A DNA stretch of 6,979 bases, taken from positions 1 to 6,979 of the forward strand of contig CAZWUO010000199.1 of assembly GCA_964636675.1 (NCBI GenBank), in the 5' to 3' direction. A program made the position numbers and the translations under genes. This DNA is from JALUUH01 sp964636675 (GTDB taxonomy: Bacteria > Pseudomonadota > Gammaproteobacteria > S012-40). The notes beneath the pieces were generated by a model, which was given only the letters and a program-made list of their open reading frames with translations, did no database searches and was not told the DNA's origin. Positions 1-6,914 of the stretch are shown one piece after another; the stretch's first letter is position 1; the number at the start of each line of letters is the position of its first letter.

Positions 1-1113
1 CCCGGTCAAGTTTATCAACCCAGCACCTAAATCTTCTATGACTTCTTTGTCGGTTTTGTCTCCCGTGGCAATCTTTATTCCACAAGATTCATCAATTATC
101 ACCCTTGGCCCGCCCAAATCAAGACACACCACCGGCAGACCATGGGCCAGGGCCTCAAGAACCACCATCCCGCCAGAGTCATGCAGACTTGGGAATAAGA
201 AGACATCGTGACTTCGGTATATCTGCGATAACTGTTTCCGTTCCAGCCAGGGAATCCATTCAATACATTCGGCAATATTCAATTTGTGAACAAGCTGCCG
301 CCATCTTTTTTCATCCGGCCCCTGGCCAACCATTGTCAGTCTGGCCTCGGGAACCTGTTTAACAAGTTTTGCGAAAGCCCGAATCCCTAAACCCATACCT
401 TTCAAATGCAGAAAATGACCGACATAAAGTACACGAAATCCTTTATGTTTTTGCGCCGTTAGCGACTGACTTACCTTGTCGGTGTCAAGGCCAATCGCCA
501 ATTGCACCTTTATTTTGGGATGAAAACGAGATGGAACCAGTTGTTTAGTCTGCTCCGAAGTTACATAAATTTCTTGTGCCTGCCTGAAAGTCCGCCACAT
601 CAAGGGGTCAACTTTCACCAGTAAATTTAACATATCTCTGACGGCATCAATAAAAAATCCACGAACCCCATAGTGAAAACGTAAACGCCAGGGGGCATGC
701 TCCCCCCCTGCCACCGGGCCAAAGATGAAAGGTATCCCCAAATTACCCATAAAACTTGGCTGACGCACACTAACAAAAGTTACGTGATGAACCATGTCAA
801 ATCTTTCTCTGTCATGGATTAACTTGGCGGTTTTGTACGCCCCCCATTGCCAGAAAAGATAATAAAAATGAACCCCATGATTGCCTTTTTTTAAACGCCG
901 AACCCAGGCAGGGCAATCATAGTATAAAAAATGTAAATTTTCAGGTTGTTGCTTTTCTTGAAATTCTTGTTCAATTACCCCTTGATTGTTGGCACGGGTT
1001 AAAACCCAAACGTCATGCTCCAACTTAGTCAATTCAATCGCCCAATTCCAGCCGACCCCAGGTTCGGAACCACGGTTTGGCTCACAGGCATATGCGGACA
1101 ATAATATTTTCAT
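1..1113 (-). CDS. GT4-family glycosyltransferase, C-terminus cut by window edge
   Basis: Reading the complement from ATG at 1113 gives 371 uninterrupted codons to the window edge with no stop, so only the extreme C-terminus is missing. The protein opens MKILLSAYACEP and continues GSEPGVGWNWA (residues 15-25), the N-terminal signature of a GT-B retaining GT4 subfamily. The acceptor-side FGPVAGGEHAP lies near residues 131-141. The nucleotide-sugar site shows VGHFLHLKG (221-229) and FPSLHDSGGMVVLEALAHG (307-325), then a GLP and LDLGGP. In the usual EX7E motif the first acid is D312, paired with E320. Such enzymes transfer a sugar from a nucleotide sugar to a growing lipid-linked glycan on the cytoplasmic face of the membrane. 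The sugar cannot be predicted. Its ATG shares one base with the stop of the kinase gene upstream (TAATG) and has no clear Shine-Dalgarno, so translation is probably coupled. Confidence 0.93.
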   Translation of the reverse strand, partial: MKILLSAYACEPNRGSEPGVGWNWAIELTKLEHDVWVLTRANNQGVIEQEFQEKQQPENLHFLYYDCPAWVRRLKKGNHGVHFYYLFWQWGAYKTAKLIHDRERFDMVHHVTFVSVRQPSFMGNLGIPFIFGPVAGGEHAPWRLRFHYGVRGFFIDAVRDMLNLLVKVDPLMWRTFRQAQEIYVTSEQTKQLVPSRFHPKIKVQLAIGLDTDKVSQSLTAQKHKGFRVLYVGHFLHLKGMGLGIRAFAKLVKQVPEARLTMVGQGPDEKRWRQLVHKLNIAECIEWIPWLERKQLSQIYRSHDVFLFPSLHDSGGMVVLEALAHGLPVVCLDLGGPRVIIDESCGIKIATGDKTDKEVIEDLGAGLINLTG

Positions 1114-2240
1114 TAGTTAAGCAAGTTGAGGAGTTGTTTAAGAAGAAATGTCCGGTATGTATCCCCGCGATTCCCTCGTTTGTCGATAATCATAGAGAGA
1201 ATATACAAAATGAGCAATGAGTTCAGGGCGTCAATGCTAACTCCCATATTATGGAGATAGCAACCTACCAATGAATTGGCAGTAAGTTGTCGGATAGGAG
1301 GAGAACCACAAAAAAGATGCGCCTGCATAAAATAAAAATGACAAATATCCCACAGCGGAAGACCATCCAAAGAAGCTTCCTCCCAATCTATAGCCGCAAT
1401 CTTTCCGTCGGTCTGTCTTTTTAAGTTCCAGGGAGTGAAATCACCATGTACCAAAACCCGCGGCAGCCGCTCCTGCCCTTGCAGCATATCAACAGCCGCA
1501 GAGAGTGTTTGCTTATCCATAGTGCCTAAACCCGGTAATTCCTTTTGCAATTCTTTCCGAATAAGCGGCTGTTGTTTTTCCAACGTCGTTGTTTTCCCCG
1601 TTCTCGGCAAACGCAGCAACCAATCTATATGCGCCTGGGTCAGTTTCCTGTTTGTGAGCGGCCCGGTAATCACAGTTTGCCAGGTACGCATCCCATTCTC
1701 TTCTATTCCTAAAAGGGCTGGCGTGCCGTATAGATTGGCGGCAGCCAGTTTTTCAAGGATTTTTGCCTCATGGAGTAAGCTTACCTTTGCTCCTTCGCTC
1801 AGAGCAACCTTCATAACCGCCAGAGGAGTACAGCTTTCGGGATCAACCAGTGTGACAACGCCTTTCTGCTGCGGCCCAGGAGTACCGACATATACAACCG
1901 GGATAAGATCGGCAGTATTTCCCGGCAGACGCGGTTCAGCCGCAGACGGTAAACATATGACGTTTATACCTGGAATCATACGCAGTAACCCCTTGGAATA
2001 CAAAAACAACAGACATGCCCACTTGATCCGTGATGTAAAATTATAAGGGTGCCACTGCTTCAGTACCGGAAGTCCAAATCGCGGTTGAGAGGGGATAATC
2101 CAGCGTGGCCCATATTGCCCAGAGAGAACGAGAAATTTTCCGGCCTTGTCTTCATTGGCGGTGGAAGTGCCGCCTTGCAGTGAAGCATTAGAAAAAATCC
2201 GCTGAATAATCTTGCTTGGCGTTTCACATTGCTTTATCAA
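1113..2240 (-). CDS. APH/choline-kinase-fold small-molecule kinase
   Basis: The 375-residue protein has the phosphotransferase signature of the aminoglycoside phosphotransferase family. The catalytic loop is HGDFTPWN at 265-272 (H265, D267, N272), followed by the metal-binding Asp of AIDWEEA (D285) and the downstream WDICHF. A candidate ATP-binding lysine is K144 in AVMKVA, with a helix acid at E158 in LLHEAKIL. The first ~110 residues are an extra domain, including GQYGPRWIIP and LKQWHPYNFTS, that I cannot assign. In this family ATP phosphorylates a hydroxyl of an antibiotic, choline, a sugar or another small molecule. Inside an envelope-glycan locus a sugar or amino-alcohol kinase is more likely than a resistance enzyme. 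The start appears to be TTG at 2240, overlapping the upstream stop in TTGA. The first in-frame ATG is about 88 codons in and would remove much of the N-terminal domain. Confidence 0.85.
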   Translation of the reverse strand: MIKQCETPSKIIQRIFSNASLQGGTSTANEDKAGKFLVLSGQYGPRWIIPSQPRFGLPVLKQWHPYNFTSRIKWACLLFLYSKGLLRMIPGINVICLPSAAEPRLPGNTADLIPVVYVGTPGPQQKGVVTLVDPESCTPLAVMKVALSEGAKVSLLHEAKILEKLAAANLYGTPALLGIEENGMRTWQTVITGPLTNRKLTQAHIDWLLRLPRTGKTTTLEKQQPLIRKELQKELPGLGTMDKQTLSAAVDMLQGQERLPRVLVHGDFTPWNLKRQTDGKIAAIDWEEASLDGLPLWDICHFYFMQAHLFCGSPPIRQLTANSLVGCYLHNMGVSIDALNSLLILYILSMIIDKRGNRGDTYRTFLLKQLLNLLN

Positions 2241-3589
2241 GACCTAATATCCATTCTGGCCCTGAGGCGCTTTTCCATATAATCAAACACGGCATCGCTG
2301 GCACCAGAGACGACCTTCTCCAAGGCCTGATCAGTATTTATCACAATACAATTCCCCTTTTTTCGCGCAAATGTGAGGTAAGCGTGGCGCTGACGTTCGG
2401 TCTCGGCAAAAGGAACTTCCTGCTTCCGGCTTTGAATCACCTCGGAAGGTGCATCCAGGATCAGGTATAAATCGGGGCCGGGCACCAAGCAGCCAATCCA
2501 TCTTGCCAACCACAACGGAGCGCCATACCGGTATCGCCGGGGATCAATCAGCATGTCATGATAATAACGGTCAAACATGACAAGGTGCGACCTGACCTTT
2601 AGGGGGCGGATTAACAACCAGTAACCACAAACATAATCAAAGAGAAAATAGAACAATTTCGCTAAAGAGGTAAAAGCCGATCTCGGAGGCAACCCATGCG
2701 GGTCTATAACAGGCGCACCATTAGTGCCGCCTGTCCTGCGCAGGAAATAAGGACGCAGATGAAAAGGCCGTAATCCTCTAAATGCCGGTGCCACTTCCTC
2801 TTGAAGTCTCTCACCGATGGTACTCTTGCCGCATCCATCCGGGCCGAGAAGGACAATCACCAGACCGGTTGGCTGCAGAACCCGCCGAACCTTGCGCAGG
2901 AATTCATGCCAGCGCTCTTTTATGGAAGGGCGGCATTTAGCAGTCAATTTCTGCCGCAAGTAGTGAATAGATTTTTGTAGTGCCAGCAGGTCGCCGTCGC
3001 CATCCCGCAGCCACTTAGCAATACCTTCACACTCATCCGCCAGCCAGAATTCCTGTAACCTGGCAAGGCATTTTGCAGGGCATTGCAGGAATTGACTGCG
3101 CAGATGCTTAAACTGCCTATCAGTTAATGAAATTTTATTAATCTTCTTTAACAGATAATAAATAAATTCCATGTCAGGAGCAGGAACGTAAAACCCCTTT
3201 GCGGCTCCATCCTCTGCTGTCGCAATACAGCGGCCGCTCAGTAACGCCGAAGCATCTAAAAAGGGCCTTCCGTTTTCCACAAAGTCACTGCATACGTCAA
3301 GTGCAATAGAATTAGTGCCGGCCGTATGATTCCAGGTTAGTACATAATATCGTGCGCACCTTTCATGTTGCAGCAGTTGCACAAGCCGCAGCCCTGTCTG
3401 ATCTGCGAAGCTTTGAATTATTTGGTCGCATTGTATTATTTGGGATGCAGGGAATACTATATCAACATCGGAATCAATCTTTTCAGGGTATCTCGAAGTA
3501 TCCCCCACAATTACATAGGGAACTCCTATCTCATCCAGGTAGGCTCCAAACGCGTATAGAACATCCCCCTTTGTATGCGAAGTATGCAT
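2237..3589 (-). CDS. Nucleotidyltransferase-like / thymidylate-kinase-like fusion protein
   Basis: This is a 450-residue two-domain protein starting at ATG 3589. The N-terminal part matches the polymerase-beta NTase pattern: VGDTS at 28-32, then SDVDIVF at 40-46 (D41 and D43), with a plausible third carboxylate at D98 in SIALDV. A helical linker (about 145-240) leads to a P-loop kinase domain with Walker A GPDGCGKST (249-257), the TMPK-type FDRYYHD (339-345), LYLILDAP (374-381) and a lid-like SRKQEVP (387-393). True dTMP kinases are about 210 residues and stand alone, so this is a family relative with another substrate. Proteins of this type occur in polysaccharide loci with no function known to me. 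It ends in TGA overlapping the TTG start of the APH-like kinase, so the two are probably made together and may act in sequence. A weak AAGG lies about 13 bases before the start, after a 55-base gap. Confidence 0.85.
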   Translation of the reverse strand: MHTSHTKGDVLYAFGAYLDEIGVPYVIVGDTSRYPEKIDSDVDIVFPASQIIQCDQIIQSFADQTGLRLVQLLQHERCARYYVLTWNHTAGTNSIALDVCSDFVENGRPFLDASALLSGRCIATAEDGAAKGFYVPAPDMEFIYYLLKKINKISLTDRQFKHLRSQFLQCPAKCLARLQEFWLADECEGIAKWLRDGDGDLLALQKSIHYLRQKLTAKCRPSIKERWHEFLRKVRRVLQPTGLVIVLLGPDGCGKSTIGERLQEEVAPAFRGLRPFHLRPYFLRRTGGTNGAPVIDPHGLPPRSAFTSLAKLFYFLFDYVCGYWLLIRPLKVRSHLVMFDRYYHDMLIDPRRYRYGAPLWLARWIGCLVPGPDLYLILDAPSEVIQSRKQEVPFAETERQRHAYLTFARKKGNCIVINTDQALEKVVSGASDAVFDYMEKRLRARMDIRS

Positions 3590-3644
3590 TTTAAGAATAT
3601 GACCTTATAAAAAAGCAATGTGACATTAACGACAGTACGGGTGG

Positions 3645-4301
3645 TTAGGATGCCGCGGATATACGCCGGTATATATTACTGGCCAGCGCTTGAACTCGTC
3701 TGATATTTTGTTTCGCCTGATATGCGGTTTTAAAAAGCAACTCAAATTTTCCTGCAGTTTTCAAAAACACTTCTCCATACCGCTCAGTCATAGCCATAAC
3801 CTCAATATGCATCATTTTAAGATTACGGTTATACCCCCAATCCATCGTCCGAAGTGTCCGGTATCCTGCTTTTGCGGCAAGACGTTGAAATCTTCATTAT
3901 ACAATCCCCCAGGTGGGGCAAAATGAGTTGGCCGTGCCCCATGTAGCTTTTGTAACACTTGAGCAGAAACTTCCAATTCTTCTATAATCTGTGGGATACC
4001 TTTGATTAGTAACCTTGGGTGAGTATGGGTGTGAGATCCAAGTATATTCCCATTGTCAATCATCTCTCTTGCCTGCCTGCTGGTTATATAGCCACCTGTA
4101 TCTAATTTGGCGGTAGAAATGTAAAAGATTGCCGACATATTGAACTGCGCAAGCAATGGTATCACCGTTGTATAATGATCAATTGTACCATCATCGAAAG
4201 TCAATAATAGGCTGTCTCTGCTGGTATGCTAAACAAATCAACATGAAGTCTTAGCCAACTTTGAAGTTTTGAACATGGGATTGAGTGCTAACGACAAGCA
4301 T
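3645..4301 (-). pseudogene. NodB-type polysaccharide deacetylase, three frame breaks
   Basis: The best-preserved stretch (4204 down to about 3880) carries all NodB landmarks: LLTFDDG with the catalytic/metal Asp pair, GSHTHTHP with the HxxxH metal ligands, and FAPPGGLYN. The gene cannot be read in one frame. ATG 4301 opens MLVV, then the frame shifts near 4288 to HSIPCSKLQSWLRLHVDLF. It shifts again at 4203-4206, where TATTGAC replaces an expected TATTTGAC before TFDDG. A third shift at 3876-3880 leads into AKAGYRTLRTMDWGYNR, and that frame ends at TAA 3645. Each break fits loss of one base. Corrected, the protein would be about 219 residues, near the lower end for the family. An AGG sits 5 bases before the ATG. 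Its role would be removal of N- or O-acetyl groups from the glycan. It is either a decaying gene or a victim of indel sequencing errors. Confidence 0.8.
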
Positions 4302-4352
4302 ATTAGCCTAGCACCCGTCTCCCCACACGCACTACTACCCAGGTAACACTTC

Positions 4353-4742
4353 TTATAATATTTTATTGCACCCAACAACAGTCAAACCGTTTGAAATATT
4401 TTTAGTCACGACAGCATTTGCACCTATTTTCACATCATCCCCGATAGTGATTGGCCCAAGAAGCTTGGCACCAGCACCGATATAGACATTATCCCCTATT
4501 TGTGGGACTCCGCCATTGGGGTATTTAGCACCAATAGTTACTTGTTGCATAATCGTACAATGCTCCCCTAATCTTGTTCGAGAATGAATTATGATTCCAT
4601 ATGGGTGGCCCATCTTTGTTGTCTTAGGCAACTTACAATAAATATCGCTCCCCAAAAACATCATAAAAAGTTTAGCAAAAATATTGCCCCCCCCCGATGC
4701 CTTAATTAATATTATGGAGATTAAAGGATTTGGCACTAACAT
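4353..4742 (-). CDS. Serine-acetyltransferase-like hexapeptide O-acetyltransferase
   Basis: The 129-residue protein is mostly left-handed beta-helix hexapeptide repeats: IHSRTRLGEHCTIMQQVTIG, then IGDNVYIGAGAKLLGPITIG, IGANAVV, and an end VVGCNKIL. GHPYGIIIH (45-53) supplies the histidine region seen in CysE-like acyltransferases. It lacks the long helical N-domain of true serine acetyltransferase, which fits the short acetyl-CoA-dependent O-acetyltransferases of capsule and EPS loci. The probable substrate is a hydroxyl on the glycan repeat. The ATG at 4742 lies within the corrected 3' end of the upstream acetyltransferase, giving a 7-base overlap. An AGGA about 10 bases upstream may serve as ribosome binding site. 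Codons 16-19 (Ser-Gly-Gly-Gly) hold a run of 9 G, and the frame is open through it. Other members usually have an aromatic/basic helix here, so this local sequence is unusual. Confidence 0.87.
   Translation of the reverse strand: MLVPNPLISIILIKASGGGNIFAKLFMMFLGSDIYCKLPKTTKMGHPYGIIIHSRTRLGEHCTIMQQVTIGAKYPNGGVPQIGDNVYIGAGAKLLGPITIGDDVKIGANAVVTKNISNGLTVVGCNKIL
4687..4695 (-). repeat. Nine-base G homopolymer in coding strand of the SAT-like gene
   Basis: The plus strand shows nine consecutive C, read as G on the coding strand, encoding three glycines near residue 17. It begins about 47 bases after the start codon, so a one-base slip would truncate the product early. The present length keeps the frame open. 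Confidence 0.85.
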
Positions 4743-5267
4743 TTGCTATCCATCCTGATTTTTAACAATTTTGCTGGATTACCACCAATAACGCTATATT
4801 CAGGGAACGACTTTGTCACGACAGCCCCCCCCCCCAACAATTGAGTGACTTCCAATGCAAACACCAGGCAAAATTAATACTCTTGCCCCAATCCAAACAT
4901 CATCACCAATTTCAATAGCACGTTCCGGCAGTTCGCCTTGTTTGTTTATCGGTATATCAGCTCTGGAATAGGCATGAGAAGTTGCCATCATTACAACATC
5001 CGGTGCCATTATCACATCATTACCTATGGTTATTTGCCCATTCAGCCGAGCACTTTGACCAAGCTGACTTCTATGGCCAACAGATAGTCTTTGCCCTTTT
5101 CCGAAATAACAATTATTTTTACAAATTATATCCTCACCACAAAATTTTAATATCCTCCGGCAAAGAAATGATCGTAATGCATAACCTATTTGCCAACCAG
5201 GAAATGGATGCATTGGAATATGTTGGGCAAATGCATAATAAAAAAAAAGCCACATTGATTTAATCAT
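4736..5267 (-). CDS. WcaF-like hexapeptide O-acetyltransferase, frameshifted at poly-G
   Basis: From ATG 5267 the protein begins MIKSMWLFFYYAF and carries hexapeptide-repeat segments (QITIGNDVIMAPDV, IEIGDDVWIGARVLILPGVCIG). TSHAY at 96-100 holds the likely catalytic His98 of the maltose/galactoside acetyltransferase and WcaF group. After HSIVGGG the frame as given ends in CRDKVVP at TGA 4800 (155 residues). Removing one G from the 11-G run at 4825-4835 restores the family C-terminus AVVTKSFPEYSVIGGNPAKL and extends the gene to TAG 4736, giving about 176 residues, the normal size. This C-terminal turn usually caps the beta-helix and helps acetyl-CoA binding, so the short form is probably inactive. 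The intact form would O-acetylate the glycan using acetyl-CoA. The start overlaps the flippase stop by 8 bases with no visible Shine-Dalgarno. A run of 9 T also lies at codons 7-10. Confidence 0.88.
4825..4835 (-). repeat. Eleven-base G homopolymer that breaks the WcaF-like reading frame
   Basis: Eleven consecutive C on the plus strand read as G on the coding strand. With 11 the frame terminates 24 bases later. With 10 (or 13) it reads a conserved acetyltransferase C-terminus. This is a candidate slipped-strand switch, or a homopolymer miscall. Confidence 0.85.
5240..5248 (-). repeat. Nine-base T homopolymer near the start of the WcaF-like gene
   Basis: Nine A on the plus strand read as T on the coding strand across codons 7-10 (Leu-Phe-Phe-Tyr). 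The frame is intact here. It is a second slippage-prone run in the same gene. Confidence 0.7.
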
Positions 5268-6528
5268 AGGAGTTTTTTAGTAAACCTGAAACATGAAACC
5301 TCAACGCTATAAACAAAACCATGATCATGCCGATTTTTGTTAATAATAGGCCTAACATAACGCCATGAAGGCCTAACCATTCCACCAATGGATACGCAAA
5401 TAGTAAACTAAATATTCCCATACAAAACATGGAAATAAATATTGGTATAGTTCTTTCCATGGCACGTAATCCTATATTCAGGGGCGTTGCCAGAAATGAA
5501 AAAATATATATTATACAGAACCATTGCAAAACAAAAGCATACTTCTCAAACTCCGAGCCATACAATAACGTCAACAAAAAGGCAGGAAAGCACCAAGCAA
5601 TGAGAGCGATACCTCCTGTAGCAGAAATGCCAAGCAAAGTAAGTCTACGCAAATAACTTACCAACGACTTCACACCACCACGACTAAAAGCTTTAGAAGC
5701 TCCTGCTGGTGCAAAGTTTTCCATGGCTTGAAAGAGGAGATGAGTTACCCCTATAATATTCTGCGCGGCTTTAATACCACCCACAGCTACAGGCCCAAGA
5801 ATAGCGCCGGCTACAACAAAATAAAAATTACCGGAAGTCCATTGCATTAAGGATGCAGCCAGCATCCATTTGGAAAAATGCCAGTGTTTTTTTGTTACTT
5901 TGGCAAAGCTTTTTCGCGAAAAACTAAAGCCTCCAATGCTTACGCATCCAACTAATGCAGCTGTTGCTGATGTTCCGGCTATAAGCCAAAGCACTCGTGC
6001 CGTATTTAGTTCGATCAGACGGAATAAGATAATGAGGATTGTTAATTGCCCAAGATAACTTACAGCATCATTCAAAAAGGCCAGGTCGCCTTTGCCGCGC
6101 ACAAAAAAATAGCGGCGCAGGAAATCCTGCAATTGCCAGGCAAGAAGCGTTATGGCAAGTGGCAGCGCCAAGCTCTGGATATGCCATTCAGGTTTGAAAA
6201 AATTGGATATTAACACACCAGCCCAAAGCACAAACGAACAAGCAACTGACCAAATTAACTGCTGAACAAAAATAACACCATAATAGCTTGGCTCATCCTT
6301 CGCGTCTTGCTTCGGCCCAATGGACATCATGGGCGCGATAATCCCCGCTTGCTGAAAACTGTTACAGAAAAGAACAGCCATCCACACCAAAGTAAACTTA
6401 CCGTATTCTTCAAGGCCCAGATAGCGTGCAAACAAAATTCCTGTAAAAAAATTGACCCCGCTGACCATGGCCTGGTCGGCTAACGCCCAGTTAACGTGAC
6501 TATTCTTTTTTAGGAATGTGGTTATCAT
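5260..6528 (-). CDS. Wzx-type polysaccharide flippase (MOP superfamily)
   Basis: The 422-residue, strongly hydrophobic protein has about 10-12 predicted membrane segments, for example near 86-109, 120-132, 156-172, 178-199, 232-250, 299-320, 332-352, 362-380 and 390-410. It opens with NWALADQAMVSGVNFFTGILFARYLGLEEYG (residues 13-43, in pieces), the classic first helix of oligosaccharide flippases of the Polysacc_synt families. RxxMERT near 355-360 matches the loop often seen in the C-terminal half. Wzx moves undecaprenyl-diphosphate-linked repeat units across the inner membrane. The length is normal for the family. The start was taken at ATG 6528 because the conserved helix follows directly; no Shine-Dalgarno is visible upstream. 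Its stop lies inside the next gene. It is the first intact cluster gene in the window, placed directly after mobile-element remnants, so transcription either reads in from beyond the right edge or starts at an unrecognised promoter. Confidence 0.93.
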   Translation of the reverse strand: MITTFLKKNSHVNWALADQAMVSGVNFFTGILFARYLGLEEYGKFTLVWMAVLFCNSFQQAGIIAPMMSIGPKQDAKDEPSYYGVIFVQQLIWSVACSFVLWAGVLISNFFKPEWHIQSLALPLAITLLAWQLQDFLRRYFFVRGKGDLAFLNDAVSYLGQLTILIILFRLIELNTARVLWLIAGTSATAALVGCVSIGGFSFSRKSFAKVTKKHWHFSKWMLAASLMQWTSGNFYFVVAGAILGPVAVGGIKAAQNIIGVTHLLFQAMENFAPAGASKAFSRGGVKSLVSYLRRLTLLGISATGGIALIAWCFPAFLLTLLYGSEFEKYAFVLQWFCIIYIFSFLATPLNIGLRAMERTIPIFISMFCMGIFSLLFAYPLVEWLGLHGVMLGLLLTKIGMIMVLFIALRFHVSGLLKNSYD

Positions 6529-6696
6529 TAAGGGGGATATTGGAGACGTCTATGACACAAAAGGGACGGAGTTAGTTTAATAGTTTAAGCCTGTCTTTCT
6601 TGAAATCTTCGTACGCTTGCCAATCATGGATATTTGGGGACGTTGTGTCCTAAATTGCCTTCGTATTCGGTTCGGGGTCGGACCAAAACAACTTAT
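6529..6696. other. Intergenic stretch with G-rich trailer motifs of transposase remnants
   Basis: There is no complete gene here. Three short G-rich motifs stand out on the plus strand: GGGACGGAGTTAG (6563-6575), GGGGACGTTGTGTCC (6636-6650) and TTCGGGGTCGGACC (6671-6684). From memory, such strings recur directly after the stop codons of REP-associated transposases in many genomes. Each here lies just past a minus-strand stop or at a junction. No clear promoter or rho-independent terminator was found. Confidence 0.45.
6572..6649 (-). pseudogene. C-terminal fragment of an unidentified gene
   Basis: Between stops at 6652-6650 and 6574-6572 the minus strand reads 25 codons ending DWQAYEDFKKDRLKLLN, a charged helical tail, followed at once by the GGGACGGAG-type trailer. 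It has no start of its own and looks like the 3' remainder of a gene cut by the adjacent element. I do not recognise the family. Confidence 0.25.
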
Positions 6697-6733
6697 TTAT
6701 TTTTCAGTAGTTACATCAATACAATAGGTGTTT
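6675..6733. repeat. Direct repeat, copy 1 (transposase 3' end and trailer)
   Basis: This segment, beginning GGTCGGACCAAAA and ending ATAGGTGTT, is imperfectly repeated about 247 bases to the right (copy 2 at 6922-6979). Both copies span the last ~11 codons and stop of a minus-strand gene plus the trailer after it. Confidence 0.7.
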
Positions 6734-6912
6734 TCATAGCTTAGAGGCTCCTTTTTACCATCCAAAAGTGTGTTATAAGGTGGTAGCGGTTCTTTAAGCA
6801 CCGACATGCTGCCACCAGTCACTATTTTGCCATTTACATCTCTATCTTTGAGTCGACGATGGATATCCTCTACAAAATCATCGTTACCTATGGCAATAGC
6901 CTCACAAAATGC
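6697..6912 (-). pseudogene. REP-associated (Y1/IS200-like) transposase, C-terminal remnant
   Basis: The frame ending at TAA 6697 reads CEAIAIGNDDFVEDI, then HRRLKDRDVNG, LKEPLPPYNTLLDGKK and a final LSYENTYCIDVTTEK. A conserved 'IG..FVE.I' segment, a 'LREP..PYN' segment and an 'EN.Y' end in that order are what I recall from the C-terminal tail of REP-associated tyrosine transposases. The catalytic HUH and tyrosine motifs are absent, so this is an inactive 3' piece of about 70 residues. The frame can be extended to a GTG at 6954, but that part runs through a 9-G tract and the tail of a second related gene, so it is not a real N-terminus. The assignment rests on recalled family features and could be wrong. 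Confidence 0.5.
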
Positions 6913-6914
6913 GT

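Noticed and set aside
105..362. An 85-codon open frame on the plus strand
   Set aside because: It is antisense to the conserved donor-binding half of the GT4 glycosyltransferase and shows no domain features.
702..708. A run of seven C as another possible slippage tract
   Set aside because: On the coding strand it encodes the glycines of GPVAGGEHAP, a conserved motif of this GT4 group, so codon choice for conserved residues explains it.
1435..2046. A 203-codon open frame on the plus strand
   Set aside because: It is fully antisense to the APH-fold kinase, whose catalytic motifs are clear. Its translation is rich in Ser/Cys/Arg with no recognisable domain.
4800..4835. Programmed ribosomal frameshifting at the poly-G tract
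   Set aside because: There is no typical slippery heptamer of the X XXY YYZ form with A/T, and no stem-loop was evident downstream. Tract-length variation or a base-calling error is simpler.
4982..5263. A 93-codon open frame on the plus strand
   Set aside because: It mirrors the WcaF-like acetyltransferase on the opposite strand and has no family signature.
6544..6551. An 8-base palindrome, AGACGTCT, before the flippase gene as an operator
   Set aside because: It is too short, has no second copy and no recognisable promoter nearby.
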